From Neobacillus kokaensis (GTDB lineage: Bacteria > Bacillota > Bacilli > Bacillales > Cytobacillaceae): a DNA stretch of 64,000 nt. This document shows, piece after piece, positions 17,449 through 26,281 of the stretch. Location of the stretch: the NCBI RefSeq assembly GCF_014656545.1, contig NZ_BNDS01000006.1, positions 999 through 64,998 on the forward strand, read 5' to 3'. Position numbers and translations under genes: made by a program. How positions within the stretch are numbered: position 1 is the first letter of the stretch; every line of letters starts with the position of its first letter. The notes beneath the pieces were generated by a model. The model searched no databases. It was not told the DNA's origin and saw only the letters and a program-made list of their open reading frames with translations.

Positions 17449-18195
17449 ATGCGTGATTACATAAGGAGATTTTTAATAGCCATCATCATGGCACTTTGTG
17501 TAAGTTTATTATTTTTAGGCGGGAAACACTCGCAGGCAGCAGGATTACCTAATTCTGCCGGTAATCCACATTGGATCTGGCCATCGGATGGTGTTGTCTC
17601 AGATACCTTTGGAACAAGAATGGAGAAGCATAAAGGGATTGATATTGCTGGAGGAATCGGTGCTCCAATTCTAGCTGTTGAGGATGGTATAGTGGAGAAA
17701 TCATATTTCTCCGATACATATGGAAATGTAATATTTATAAAACATCCAAAAAATTTTGTAACAGTATATGCTCATTTAAACAAACGCTCCGTTCAAGAGG
17801 GGCAAAAAATAAAGCAAGGTAATGTGATTGGCATGATGGGTAAAACTGGACAAGCTACCGGTACACATCTTCATTTTGAAGTCCATCAAATGGAATGGAG
17901 ATACGATAAGAAGTATGCCATCGATCCAGAAAAGCTGTTAGGTAAAACGGAGGTTGGTGAATTTGTTCGAGGCGGAGTCGCCAGTAATGGAGTTATAGCT
18001 GTAAGTTCTCCAATTCGTGAACAAAATCAGAAAGCTTCAGCAAAACCAGTAATCAACGGCAAATATATTGTCCGACAAGGAGATACTTTGTATTCGATAG
18101 CCTTAAAGCAAAATTTGACTGTTGCGAGAATAAAAGAAATAAATCACCTAACTTCAGATCTTATAGTTCCGAAACAAGTATTACTTGTAAAATAA
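17449..18195 (+). CDS. M23 peptidase with C-terminal LysM domain
   Basis: From ATG 17449 the protein has 248 residues. It comprises a signal peptide (RRFLIAIIMALCVSLLFLGG core), an M23 metallopeptidase domain with both zinc motifs (HKGID and HLHFE), and one C-terminal LysM domain (YIVRQGDTLYSIALKQNLT). It is likely a secreted peptidoglycan endopeptidase held on the wall by LysM. An in-frame ATG at 17386 would add 21 charged residues ahead of the signal peptide; the choice is uncertain because ribosome-site-like AGGAGG tracts precede both. I do not recognise a specific B. subtilis counterpart at this position. Confidence 0.85.
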   Translation: MRDYIRRFLIAIIMALCVSLLFLGGKHSQAAGLPNSAGNPHWIWPSDGVVSDTFGTRMEKHKGIDIAGGIGAPILAVEDGIVEKSYFSDTYGNVIFIKHPKNFVTVYAHLNKRSVQEGQKIKQGNVIGMMGKTGQATGTHLHFEVHQMEWRYDKKYAIDPEKLLGKTEVGEFVRGGVASNGVIAVSSPIREQNQKASAKPVINGKYIVRQGDTLYSIALKQNLTVARIKEINHLTSDLIVPKQVLLVK

Positions 18196-18277
18196 TAGGA
18201 AGTCCGCAGATTAAAAATCTGCGGTTTTTCTATTTCATTCACGAAAGATGAATGATAACAGCATAATGTTATTTTGC

Positions 18278-18306
18278 TTAACAAAGCTGCTTTTTTCCAG
18301 TATAAT
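18278..18306 (+). promoter_or_regulatory. Sigma-A-type promoter for the ribU leader
   Basis: TTAACA (18278-18283) and TATAAT (18301-18306) are spaced by 17 bases, immediately upstream of the FMN riboswitch. Confidence 0.65.
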
Positions 18307-18328
18307 AAAGTTGTAATTTTATATCGAT

Positions 18329-18456
18329 CTATCTTCGGGGCAGGGTGAAATTCCCGATCGGCGGTATTAGATATTTTCTTAAGCCCGCGAGCCTTTTTAA
18401 GGCAGGATTTGGTGTGATTCCAAAGCCGACAGTATAGTCTGGATGGGAGAAGATGG
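18329..18456 (+). ncRNA. FMN riboswitch (RFN element)
   Basis: The hallmark conserved blocks occur in order: ATCTTCGGGGCAGGGTGAAA at the 5' end, then TTCCCGATCGGCGG, GCCCGCGAGCC, GATTTGGTGTGATTCCAAAGC, split here for length at GATTTGGTG/TGATTCCAAAGC, CCGACAGT, and a closing GGATGGGAGAAGAT. The first and last blocks pair to form P1. FMN binding switches the downstream terminator and so represses the riboflavin transporter ribU. Confidence 0.95.
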
Positions 18457-18517
18457 AGGTTCTGCAGACATTCAAAAAATTTTATTGTTTGAATGTTTAT
18501 TAAGCGTGCCTTAAATT

Positions 18518-18555
18518 TCTCCCTCAAGCGTTTATCTTGGGGGATATTTTATTTT
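18518..18555 (+). terminator. Riboswitch-controlled terminator
   Basis: TCTCCCTCAAG pairs with CTTGGGGGA and is followed by TATTTTATTTT. It lies between the FMN aptamer and ribU, the expected place for the expression-platform terminator. Confidence 0.8.
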
Positions 18556-18615
18556 GTGCACCTAAAATGCTGAACCTCTCTTCCTAACATGATGGATCAA
18601 AAAGGAGAGAGGAAG

Positions 18616-19191
18616 ATGAAAAAGGTGAGGAACACAAAAGTCAAAGCAATGGTTTCTATTGGTATGCTAAGCAGTATTGCGTATTTATTAATGCTGCTAA
18701 ATTTTCCATTGCCGCTATTTCCAAATTTTTTGTTTGTTGATTTCAGCGATATTCCTGCCCTTCTTGCCACATTAATTTTTGGCCCGGCAGCAGGAATATT
18801 AGTCGAGTTTTTCAAAAATGTCTTAGATTATTTTGCGAAAGGAAGTCCCACGGGTATTCCAGTTGGTCATATTGCAAATTTTCTAGCAGGTATTGTGTTT
18901 ATTCTGCCTACTTATTATGTTTATATGAAATTAAAAACCAAAAAAGGAATGACGTTCGCCTTAATTGCCGGAACGATTATAATGGCTGGTGTAATGAGCG
19001 CTTTAAATTACCTTCTCATATTACCAGCCTATACAGCTCTTTTAAATATGCCAGATATGCGAAACTTAGTGGTCCCTTTTATACTGCCTTTTAACCTTCT
19101 AAAAGGCGTGATGATGTCAATAATCTTTATGCTGTTATTTATCCGAATGCAGGCATGGATCAATAAATTTTCAGCAGTTAAAAACGTTTAA
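18616..19191 (+). CDS. ribU: Riboflavin ECF transporter S component RibU
   Basis: This 191-residue membrane protein has five to six hydrophobic helices and the S-component features of RibU/FmnP (B. subtilis YpaA, 190 residues). These include LLMLLNFPLPLFPNFLFVDF and the loop GPAAGILVEFFKNVLDY. ATG 18616 follows AGGAGAGAGGAAG; an in-frame ATG at 18589 has no ribosome site. It imports riboflavin using a shared energising module encoded elsewhere. The upstream FMN riboswitch independently supports the substrate. Confidence 0.95.
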   Translation: MKKVRNTKVKAMVSIGMLSSIAYLLMLLNFPLPLFPNFLFVDFSDIPALLATLIFGPAAGILVEFFKNVLDYFAKGSPTGIPVGHIANFLAGIVFILPTYYVYMKLKTKKGMTFALIAGTIIMAGVMSALNYLLILPAYTALLNMPDMRNLVVPFILPFNLLKGVMMSIIFMLLFIRMQAWINKFSAVKNV

Positions 19192-19193
19192 AT

Positions 19194-19224
19194 AAAAAAA
19201 CAGCCTTTTTACGGCTGTTTTTTA
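19194..19224 (+). terminator. Terminator of ribU
   Basis: AAAACAGCC and GGCTGTTTT form a hairpin with T runs on both strands. Confidence 0.85.
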
Positions 19225-19234
19225 TTGTAGAAAA

Positions 19235-19266
19235 ATATTAAAACCCCTGCGGTTATGGCAGGGGCC
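19235..19266 (-). terminator. Terminator of the ferredoxin gene
   Basis: On the minus strand CCCCTGC and GCAGGGG pair, followed by TTTTAATATTTTT. It lies 30 bases past the fer stop. Confidence 0.8.
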
Positions 19267-19296
19267 AGTAGCTTAATAATATCGTACTGCTAAAAA

Positions 19297-19569
<273 letters not shown>

Positions 19570-19631
19570 TCAATAAAACTTATTGGATGTTTACTGCTAT
19601 AAACAGCAGGTAAACGCTTTTCTCAACCTCT

Positions 19632-19660
19632 ATTGTAAATCTGTATTGATAACTTTTCAA
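19632..19660 (-). promoter_or_regulatory. Sigma-A-type promoter of fer
   Basis: On the minus strand TTGAAA (19660-19655) and TACAAT (19637-19632) are spaced by 17 bases, about 87 bases upstream of the fer start. Confidence 0.6.
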
Positions 19661-19803
19661 TAGAAAAATAATTATTCACTATTGTGTTTGTATTATTTCG
19701 TAACTTCCTTATTTTTAGAGCAACAAGATTCCACATTTCATGTTAAAATATATAAAGGTTTTAGACGGAATATGTCGAATCGACGAAAATGTGGTGGTTC
19801 AAA

Positions 19804-20838
19804 ATGGTACAATTGGAATCAATCATTCTTTATTGTCTAATGCAATTAAATAACGAAAGAACTATTTACTCCATTTATCATCTGCTAAAGGGAAAAAAAT
19901 CATCACAAACAATACAGGATGCTCATCTATTTAATTTAAAGAAGTATTTCGGTATTTATGATTTTTTATCAAGAGAAAACTTTGACCAGATTATTCAAAT
20001 GCTTCAAGACCAAAAGCTCATACAAAGCTGCGGTCTTCAGCAATTTCGATCGACCTCCGAAGGAGAATTATTTTTAATAAAAAATCCAATTCCAATTGAT
20101 TTAAACGGATGGGAATTCCATCAGGTGACGGCCAGATTTTGGGCAAGGCTGTCATTATTAATTCAAGTAGCCTCAAACCTTGAATACAAAGAAACAAATT
20201 ATATACCGATTCAAAAAGATAAAGATATTCATTTATGGTTAAAAACTGTACTTAAAGAAATGAATGTCTCAAAAAAAGATATGGGCGGTAAGCTCTATGA
20301 TGAGTTAATCGCATGTTTTGCTGAGAATAGTGAACTTGACCCTTCTGTATTGGTTTATCGGCTAACCGGTTTCAATCAAATTGGTTTAACCTCATTACAA
20401 GCTGCTCAAAAACTTAAAATGGATATTTTTGATTATCATCTCCATTTTATTAATATTTTACATTTTATGATTCGCAAGTTAGGACAAGAGCCAGAGCTTT
20501 TTCCGTTGTTAGCACATCTTCACAGGGCATTAATGCAGCAAAATGATTTAACACAATCTTCGCAAAAGACATGGCAATTATTAACCCTTGGCCATTCTCT
20601 TGAAACGATTGCTCAGATCCGCCAGTTAAAATTAAGTACGATTGAAGATCATCTTGTGGAGATTACTTTAAATTTCAAAGATTTTTCGATTAATGAATAT
20701 GTTGAACCAATACTGCAAAAAGAGATTTTGCATGTTTCAAAACTTATTGCCTCAAAACAATTGAAACTGATTAAAGACCAGGTAAAACAAGCAAGTTATT
20801 TCCAAATCAGGCTAGTATTGGCGAAGTATGGTGGTTAA
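19804..20838 (+). CDS. ypbB: YpbB, helix-turn-helix protein paired with RecQ
   Basis: I choose ATG 19804 (MVQLESIILYCLMQLNNERT), 344 residues, behind GTGGTGG. An in-frame ATG at 19789 would add five residues. It is a soluble, helical protein with a C-terminal helix-turn-helix region (LLTLGHSLETIAQIRQLKLS) resembling the helicase-associated HTH domain. The B. subtilis counterpart ypbB (352 residues) also lies directly upstream of the RecQ-like helicase, and here the gap is only two bases. A role as helicase partner is inferred from context. Confidence 0.85.
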   Translation: MVQLESIILYCLMQLNNERTIYSIYHLLKGKKSSQTIQDAHLFNLKKYFGIYDFLSRENFDQIIQMLQDQKLIQSCGLQQFRSTSEGELFLIKNPIPIDLNGWEFHQVTARFWARLSLLIQVASNLEYKETNYIPIQKDKDIHLWLKTVLKEMNVSKKDMGGKLYDELIACFAENSELDPSVLVYRLTGFNQIGLTSLQAAQKLKMDIFDYHLHFINILHFMIRKLGQEPELFPLLAHLHRALMQQNDLTQSSQKTWQLLTLGHSLETIAQIRQLKLSTIEDHLVEITLNFKDFSINEYVEPILQKEILHVSKLIASKQLKLIKDQVKQASYFQIRLVLAKYGG

Positions 20839-20840
20839 AA

Positions 20841-22349
20841 ATGGAGCTAGAAGACCTATTAAATAAATATTTCGGTTATACTGCTTTTAAAACAGGACAA
20901 AAGGAAGTCATTTCAGCACTGCTTAATGGCGAGAATACGTTAGCCATGCTGCCCACAGGAACTGGAAAATCATTATGTTATCAGCTGCCTGGGTATATAT
21001 TTAAAGGGCACATATTAATTATCTCACCGTTGCTTTCTCTCATGCAGGATCAAGTGGACCAAATGAAGCGTTTCGGTGAAAAACGTGTAGTGGCACTTAA
21101 TTCATTTTTAACTCATATAGAAAAAGAGCAGGTTCTGAATGTATTAAATCAATATAAATTTATTTTTATTTCACCGGAAATGCTGCAGGTACCTTATATT
21201 ATCAAAAAGCTGCAAAGCTTATCGATTTCCTTATTTGTAATAGATGAAGCTCATTGTATTTCACAATGGGGTTATGATTTTCGGCCGGATTATTCAAAAT
21301 TAGGTGAGATCCGTAAGTCTCTATGTAATCCCCTAACCCTTGCTTTAACGGCAACAGCAACGGTTAATGTGCGACAGGATATTATTCAGTCGCTTGGACT
21401 AAGTAAAGTAACAAAAGTAGAGTCAACAATTGATCGCCCAAATATTGGGTTTTATGTCGAGGAAATAGCAGATTATCGCGATAAAGAACGGCGTGTACTA
21501 GAGCTTGTTGATAGGCTGCCAAAACCGGGCATCGTTTATTTTTCTAGTAAAAAAGCCGCAGAACAAATGGCCGAACTGTTATCATATCAGCAGAATTACC
21601 GATCGAGTGTCTATCACGGCGGATTAGAGCAAGATTCGAGAATATTAATCCAACAGCAATTTATCCATAATCAGCTCGATGTCATCTGTGCGACAAGTGC
21701 CTTTGGCATGGGTGTCAATAAAGAAAATATCCGTTTCGTCATTCACTTTCATATGCCAATGCAAATCGAATCGTATTTACAGGAAATTGGCAGAGCGGGA
21801 CGCGATGGGAATCCAAGTATCGCCATATTATTATATTCACCTGGTGATGAGCTTCTTCCAATCCAACTGGCTGAAGCGGAACTGCCATCTGATCAGCAAC
21901 TAGACTGGCTTTTCAATAGAACTGACTTTGCGATAAGGACTAATAATAGAGGATTCAAACTAACCAACACATTAAAGGAGCTTGGCGGTTTTTCAGATGT
22001 ACAGTGGCGGATTGTAGAAGATCTACTAAATCGTCCTATACAAGATACAAGCAGCCTTCAACAGATAAAGGAAATGCTTCAAGACTTTACGAAAAAAAGA
22101 TTAAAAGCAAAAAAAAATAATATTTTTAGAATGAAGCAATGGATCGATACGAAATTCTGCAGACGGCAATTTATCTTGGAATATTTTAATGACCGGTTAA
22201 TAACGGAGGTTAATCCATGCTGTGATAGATGCGGTCTTGACATTAGAAATTATCACTCAGCCGAGGATCGCCCGCAGGTAGAACTATTAGAAGTTACTTG
22301 GATGGATTATCTACGCAAACTATTAACCAATAGCGAGTTGAGTAAATGA
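20841..22349 (+). CDS. recQ: RecQ-family ATP-dependent DNA helicase (RecS)
   Basis: The 502-residue superfamily 2 helicase has Walker A LPTGTGKS (K43) and Walker B DEAH in VIDEAHCISQWGYDFRPDY. The RecQ motif VI region is YLQEIGRAGRDG, and a cysteine cluster (FCRR...CCDRCG) forms the RecQ zinc site near the C-terminus. It lacks the HRDC domain of longer RecQ proteins, as in B. subtilis RecS (496). It unwinds DNA 3'-5' in recombination and repair. It overlaps ypbD by four bases (ATGA). Confidence 0.95.
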   Translation: MELEDLLNKYFGYTAFKTGQKEVISALLNGENTLAMLPTGTGKSLCYQLPGYIFKGHILIISPLLSLMQDQVDQMKRFGEKRVVALNSFLTHIEKEQVLNVLNQYKFIFISPEMLQVPYIIKKLQSLSISLFVIDEAHCISQWGYDFRPDYSKLGEIRKSLCNPLTLALTATATVNVRQDIIQSLGLSKVTKVESTIDRPNIGFYVEEIADYRDKERRVLELVDRLPKPGIVYFSSKKAAEQMAELLSYQQNYRSSVYHGGLEQDSRILIQQQFIHNQLDVICATSAFGMGVNKENIRFVIHFHMPMQIESYLQEIGRAGRDGNPSIAILLYSPGDELLPIQLAEAELPSDQQLDWLFNRTDFAIRTNNRGFKLTNTLKELGGFSDVQWRIVEDLLNRPIQDTSSLQQIKEMLQDFTKKRLKAKKNNIFRMKQWIDTKFCRRQFILEYFNDRLITEVNPCCDRCGLDIRNYHSAEDRPQVELLEVTWMDYLRKLLTNSELSK

Positions 22350-22960
22350 AAAAGAAATATAATGAAATCATCTCCAGTTTATCTGATAAGGAATTACTTC
22401 AACACTTGTATTTGACACAAATCATCATTTTAGTTATTTCATTATTCTTAGGATGGATTTTATTTGATGATTTATCTTTTTTAAATTATTTTCGTCTGAA
22501 TGACCCAAATATCTTTAAAATAGGGTTCGTTGCAGGAATTGCTGTGGTTCTGTTTGATATTTTGTTAATGAAATGGCTGCCACGACATTTTTATGATGAT
22601 GGCGGTTTAAATGAAAGAATTTTTAAACATCGAAACATCTTTCACATTTTTTTCATTGCAGCCGTTGTTGCAATATGTGAGGAATTGTTATTTCGAGGAA
22701 TAATTCAAACAAAAGTTGGACTTGTATTAGCAAGTATCATTTTCGCGATTATTCACTATCGTTATCTGTTTAATTGGTTTCTATTTGTTAATATTGTTTC
22801 ACTGAGTTTTGTTATAGGTGTGATCTATCAGTGGACTGAAAATTTCGCTGTGACGATCATGATGCATTTTGTCATCGATTTATTACTAGGTATATATATT
22901 AAGTTTACACGTTCGCAAAAATTGGAGGATGAACAGGAGGGGGGCTGCCATAATGAATAA
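22346..22960 (+). CDS. ypbD: CPBP-family intramembrane metalloprotease, YpbD-like
   Basis: This 204-residue membrane protein has about five hydrophobic helices and the CPBP (Abi) glutamate motif EELLFRG. It has downstream histidines in FAIIHY and MMHFVID, which form the putative intramembrane metal site. B. subtilis ypbD (189) lies in the same position. The substrate is unknown. It is translationally coupled to recQ, and its 3' end overlaps the next ORF by eight bases. Confidence 0.88.
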   Translation: MKKKYNEIISSLSDKELLQHLYLTQIIILVISLFLGWILFDDLSFLNYFRLNDPNIFKIGFVAGIAVVLFDILLMKWLPRHFYDDGGLNERIFKHRNIFHIFFIAAVVAICEELLFRGIIQTKVGLVLASIIFAIIHYRYLFNWFLFVNIVSLSFVIGVIYQWTENFAVTIMMHFVIDLLLGIYIKFTRSQKLEDEQEGGCHNE

Positions 22961-23648
22961 AGAAGAGCCATATAGACAACAAGCAGAACGATTAAAACAA
23001 CGGATTCAAAAAATTAACGAGACTACAGAGGTTGATGACCAATTGCCTCCTCGGGAGCAGCTCCACCGTCGAAAGAAAAAGAAATTTAAATTGAAACTTA
23101 AATATCCGGTTATACGCCTGCTGGTGCTATTTTTTGTCTTACTTCCTGTTATTATTTTTAGTGCTATTTCTTATCTCGATGGCAAAAAAGTTAACCATGC
23201 TGAGACAACCACTGTCAGCCCTGTCGGCTACGAAACGATCAATCTCGACCAATCAAATGATGAGGAGGAGAAGGTTCAAGAAGAGCGGTCTAGGGATACG
23301 ATTGAAGGAACTGGTGATTCGAAGGAGCCTGGCGAAGAAAGCGATGAACCTAAACAAGTTAATGGAAGTGAAAGCAGCACGGCTTCCCAACCTCTAAGTT
23401 CGCCTATTACTGAAGCAAAACAGGATCAGAATAAAACAGCGGAGACAGATAAAACCAAAAATCAAACCAATTCAAAGCCTAAAATGAGAATTATTTATCA
23501 TAAAGTGCAGCCAAAAGAAACGCTCTATCGTATTGCTATGACCTATTATCATTCTCCAAACGGAATGGCAGTAATCAAAGATGCTAATCGTTTAAGCAGT
23601 GATCAGGTAAATGCCGGTCAGGTTTTAAAAATTCCAGTTTCTAATTAG
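22953..23648 (+). CDS. ypbE: LysM-domain membrane protein YpbE
   Basis: From ATG 22953, behind AGGAGGGGGG, the protein has 231 residues. It comprises a charged cytoplasmic N-terminus, one transmembrane helix near 58-76 (VIRLLVLFFVLLPVIIFSAI), a long acidic Ser/Glu/Lys-rich linker, and a C-terminal LysM domain (YHKVQPKETLYRIAMTYY). It probably anchors in the membrane with LysM contacting peptidoglycan. B. subtilis ypbE is at the same place with similar length (240). Its function is unknown. Confidence 0.88.
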   Translation: MNKEEPYRQQAERLKQRIQKINETTEVDDQLPPREQLHRRKKKKFKLKLKYPVIRLLVLFFVLLPVIIFSAISYLDGKKVNHAETTTVSPVGYETINLDQSNDEEEKVQEERSRDTIEGTGDSKEPGEESDEPKQVNGSESSTASQPLSSPITEAKQDQNKTAETDKTKNQTNSKPKMRIIYHKVQPKETLYRIAMTYYHSPNGMAVIKDANRLSSDQVNAGQVLKIPVSN

Positions 23649-23676
23649 CCGATCAGTTTTTGATCGGTTTTTTGTG
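23649..23676 (+). terminator. Terminator of ypbB-recQ-ypbDE
   Basis: CCGATCA and TGATCGG pair around GTTTT, followed by TTTTTTG. Confidence 0.85.
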
Positions 23677-23745
23677 TTTAAAATAACATAATCAATGGGA
23701 CAAGGTCATAAGTATATAGGGAGAATGGAGAATGGGGGGAGATAT

Positions 23746-24201
23746 ATGGATACTCCAATTCAATTACTGGATAATACTGACCCTGCGACAAAGCAAATGT
23801 TGGAAAACTTAAGAAAAAGAAAAGTGAAATTTGACGTTGCGGAGAAACGCCATTTTATCTCTGTTTATGGAACTCTTGGTTTAGCCTTCTTATTTTTTTG
23901 TTATTTCTACTTTAATATTGCGAACCATTACTCCTACTCGTTCTTTGCGATGTTTTCGGCGTCATTAAAAGATTCAATGAATATGTTTTTACTAGCGGTG
24001 ACACTGATTAGCTATGGGATGATGAACGTTTTAAGGCAGCAGAAGGACAAAAAAGAAAAGGAATACCAAGAATTGAGATGTGAAATTGTGAATCGAAGCA
24101 CGGACTTATGGAAAGGTGAAAAAGAGTGGAAAAATCGGCATCTTATTTTTGAATTAATGAAAAAGCAATATGATATTAACCTATTTCATGAAAAAAAATA
24201 A
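23746..24201 (+). CDS. ypbF: YpbF-like membrane protein (DUF2663)
   Basis: ATG 23746 follows GGGGGGAGA and gives 151 residues, against 147 for B. subtilis YpbF. Two hydrophobic helices (about 47-68 and 82-103) are followed by a charged cytoplasmic C-terminus (RQQKDKKEKEYQELRCEI). The in-frame extension to 23695 is weakly supported. Its function is unknown. Confidence 0.85.
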   Translation: MDTPIQLLDNTDPATKQMLENLRKRKVKFDVAEKRHFISVYGTLGLAFLFFCYFYFNIANHYSYSFFAMFSASLKDSMNMFLLAVTLISYGMMNVLRQQKDKKEKEYQELRCEIVNRSTDLWKGEKEWKNRHLIFELMKKQYDINLFHEKK

Positions 24202-24226
24202 GAGGCAGCTTAGTACTGCCTCTTAG
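24199..24226 (-). terminator. Terminator between ypbF and cotJC
   Basis: AAGAGGCAG and CTGCCTCTT pair. The minus strand continues ATTTTTTTTC, a strong terminator for cotJABC. The plus strand also has a T run a few bases later, serving ypbF. Confidence 0.85.
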
Positions 24227-24792
24227 AATATTTTTTTTCTTCCTTGCTCTTCTTTTAATATTTCGACGGCTTCCCGGAAACGCTGAGCATGAATGATTTC
24301 CCGCTCCCTTAAAAAACGTAAGCTGTCATTAATATCTGGGTCATCACTCATATTGATGATCCATTGGTATGTTGCTCTTGCTTTTTCTTCAGCGGCAATA
24401 TCCTCATATAGGTCTGCAATTGGGTCACCTTTAGCCTGAATATAGGTCGCTGTCCAAGGAACACCGCCTGCATTTTCGTAATAAAGTGCCTTTTCATGGT
24501 TGGCATAATGCGCACCTAAACCAGCAGCCTTCATCTGCTCTGGAGTAGCGTCCTTTGTTAATTTATATACCATAGTGGCGATCATTTCCAGGTGAGCGAA
24601 TTCTTCGGTTCCAATATCTGTTAAAAGGCCGATTACCTTATCTGGAATAGTGTACCGTTGATTTAAGTATCGTAAGGCAGCTGCCAATTCACCATCAGCC
24701 CCGCCATATTGTTCAATTAAAAATTTTGCCAGCATCGGATTACAGGTACTGACACGGACTGGATATTGCAGTTTTTTTTCGTATATCCACAT
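24223..24792 (-). CDS. cotJC: Spore coat protein CotJC (manganese catalase-like)
   Basis: This 189-residue protein is of the same length as B. subtilis CotJC and near-identical in sequence by memory. It shows conserved helices with metal-type Glu/His residues: TDIGTEEFAHLEMIATMVYK and IAAEEKARATYQWIINM. The family is related to manganese catalases. CotJC is an inner spore coat component made in the mother cell. It is the last gene of cotJABC. Confidence 0.95.
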   Translation of the reverse strand: MWIYEKKLQYPVRVSTCNPMLAKFLIEQYGGADGELAAALRYLNQRYTIPDKVIGLLTDIGTEEFAHLEMIATMVYKLTKDATPEQMKAAGLGAHYANHEKALYYENAGGVPWTATYIQAKGDPIADLYEDIAAEEKARATYQWIINMSDDPDINDSLRFLREREIIHAQRFREAVEILKEEQGRKKIF

Positions 24793-24876
24793 AGATTCTA
24801 TATCCCTCCCTCAATTAACATGAAGATTTCGGCTTAATTGCTTAGCAGATTATTAGCACATACATGCGTCCAACAC

Positions 24877-25137
24877 TTACACTTGCCACGGCCAAGGGGA
24901 ATCATTCCAGTTCCAAGGTTTTCCGGAATAACTATTCCCAAATTGCTGTAATGGTCCAAATTGGCTTTCAAACTGTTTTTTAATACGTTTTCGTTCCTGA
25001 ACATAATGATTAAATTGATTAATTGCATCCAGGTCATCATTATGAGTATCCAAATATAGCGTCAGCTCAACTAAAACAAAATCAACCGCTTGAAGCTGCT
25101 CCATTAATTGATAATACTCAGCAGGCACCTGTTTCAT
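24877..25137 (-). CDS. cotJB: Spore coat protein CotJB
   Basis: The 86-residue protein matches CotJB (87 in B. subtilis): [25 protein letters not shown], of which the first block is [18 protein letters not shown], ending in the Trp/Pro-rich [14 protein letters not shown]. It overlaps cotJA by four bases (ATGA on the minus strand). It is needed with CotJA and CotJC for coat incorporation. Confidence 0.93.
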   Translation of the reverse strand: MKQVPAEYYQLMEQLQAVDFVLVELTLYLDTHNDDLDAINQFNHYVQERKRIKKQFESQFGPLQQFGNSYSGKPWNWNDSPWPWQV

Positions 25138-25364
25138 GAAGGGACCCCCCAGTTCTTCTTTTCATAAGGACCATACCAAGGGTCATAAAAGGCTTTCCAG
25201 AGTGTGCCTGCTCGGAGTGCCTCCATCGGGGTAAATTGCGGAAGATTCGGCGGCTGAAAACCGATATATAAATGGGGCGGTGTGGAATAAGTTTTTTCAA
25301 TCATTGGTTTACAAGGGTCAAATGGACTTACGTAAGGTTGATAGGATTTGTGATGAGTATGCAT
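25134..25364 (-). CDS. cotJA: Spore coat protein CotJA
   Basis: The 76-residue Pro/Tyr/Phe-rich protein includes [20 protein letters not shown] and [20 protein letters not shown], characteristic of CotJA (82 in B. subtilis). It is the first gene of cotJABC with GGGAGGG upstream. In B. subtilis this operon depends on SigE and lies elsewhere on the chromosome. Confidence 0.93.
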   Translation of the reverse strand: MHTHHKSYQPYVSPFDPCKPMIEKTYSTPPHLYIGFQPPNLPQFTPMEALRAGTLWKAFYDPWYGPYEKKNWGVPS

Positions 25365-25377
25365 TAAATTACCCTCC

Positions 25378-25420
25378 CTTTTTGTTTAACATCATTTAAT
25401 CATATGAAAACGTTTTGGCT
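25378..25420 (-). promoter_or_regulatory. Possible SigE promoter of cotJABC
   Basis: The minus strand carries CATATGATT, resembling the SigE -10 (CATACA-T), about 30 bases before the cotJA start. The -35 match is weak. The call rests mainly on the known SigE dependence of cotJ. Confidence 0.3.
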
Positions 25421-25513
25421 GAAATGCCATAAATCTTTACTATATTAAAGGGTATTTAAGAGGTATATCGAAGTATAATAAAGTGAAAGTACTAATCCTT
25501 GAGGTGATGGGAT

Positions 25514-26146
25514 ATGTTTGTGAAACAGATGATGATTCCTAGGCATGAATGCATTACTGCCAGTGAAAATGAAACATTAAAGGATGCTTTAAGAAAAATG
25601 GAGCAGTATCAGATTGATGGACTGCCGGTTTTACAAGGCAATCGCTACCTGGGGGTTGTTACAAGATACGGTATTTATGAAAATTATTTTCTTTCCGACA
25701 AACAAAGGAATGAATACCTCACGACAACCCTTGTGAAGGAGATTGCCACTCATCAAGAAAAATATTTAGTCGGGGCAGAATTATTTGAAAAAACCATGCT
25801 TGATTTAAAGGATTTTCCGTTACTTGCTGTAGTTGATGAGAAGCATATATTTCAAGGGGTAGTCACTCGATCTGATGTAATAGGAGCATTTGAAAGTGCT
25901 TTTGGCGTAAATCGCCCTGGTGTTAGGATTGCCTTTACATCCGTTGAAACGGAGGGGAGAATTGCCCGCCTATCAGAAATTGCCCATCACTTCCATGAGC
26001 ATATCATTTCACTTGTTACCTTCGATGAAACTGATAAACTTATTCGCCGAATTGTCATGAAAATTGAAAAGAAAGACAATATTGATAGGTTTGTTAAGAA
26101 ACTTGAAGAGCATGGCTTTCGAATTTTAAGCATACAGGAAGTTTAA
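25514..26146 (+). CDS. CBS-domain protein, AcuB-like
   Basis: The 210-residue soluble protein has two CBS domains (residues about 1-60 and 75-130, with DGLPVLQGNRYLGVVTRYGI and LLAVVDEKHIFQGVVTRSDV). A C-terminal ACT-like region follows (VRIAFTSVETEGRIARLSEI). This order resembles AcuB (about 214 residues) of the acetoin operon, but no acuA or acuC is adjacent. CBS pairs usually bind adenine nucleotides. The specific role is not known. It is not part of the B. subtilis ypb order at this place. Confidence 0.8.
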   Translation: MFVKQMMIPRHECITASENETLKDALRKMEQYQIDGLPVLQGNRYLGVVTRYGIYENYFLSDKQRNEYLTTTLVKEIATHQEKYLVGAELFEKTMLDLKDFPLLAVVDEKHIFQGVVTRSDVIGAFESAFGVNRPGVRIAFTSVETEGRIARLSEIAHHFHEHIISLVTFDETDKLIRRIVMKIEKKDNIDRFVKKLEEHGFRILSIQEV

Positions 26147-26166
26147 ATGATTATTGGTAATTATCA

Positions 26167-26206
26167 CAAATCCTTCTCAATTCTGTTCTATGGGAGGGAT
26201 TTTTTG
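26167..26206 (+). terminator. Terminator after the CBS-domain gene
   Basis: AAATCCTTCTC pairs imperfectly with GGGAGGGATTT, followed by TTTTGATT. Confidence 0.65.
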
Positions 26207-26281
26207 ATTATATTTTATTCCATAGTTTTCGTTATGGTATGATTTCTCTAGATATAAATTAATGAAATGGAGCAATAGGCT

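Noticed and set aside
17420..17464. Short leader peptide before the M23 gene
   Set aside because: ATG 17420 follows GGAGGAG, but the 14-codon frame has no regulatory pattern; it is more likely a by-product of a purine-rich tract.
25405..25418. cre-like sequence TGAAAACGTTTTGG upstream of the CBS gene
   Set aside because: The two final bases break the consensus and it overlaps the likely cotJ promoter region. It is too weak to list as a site.
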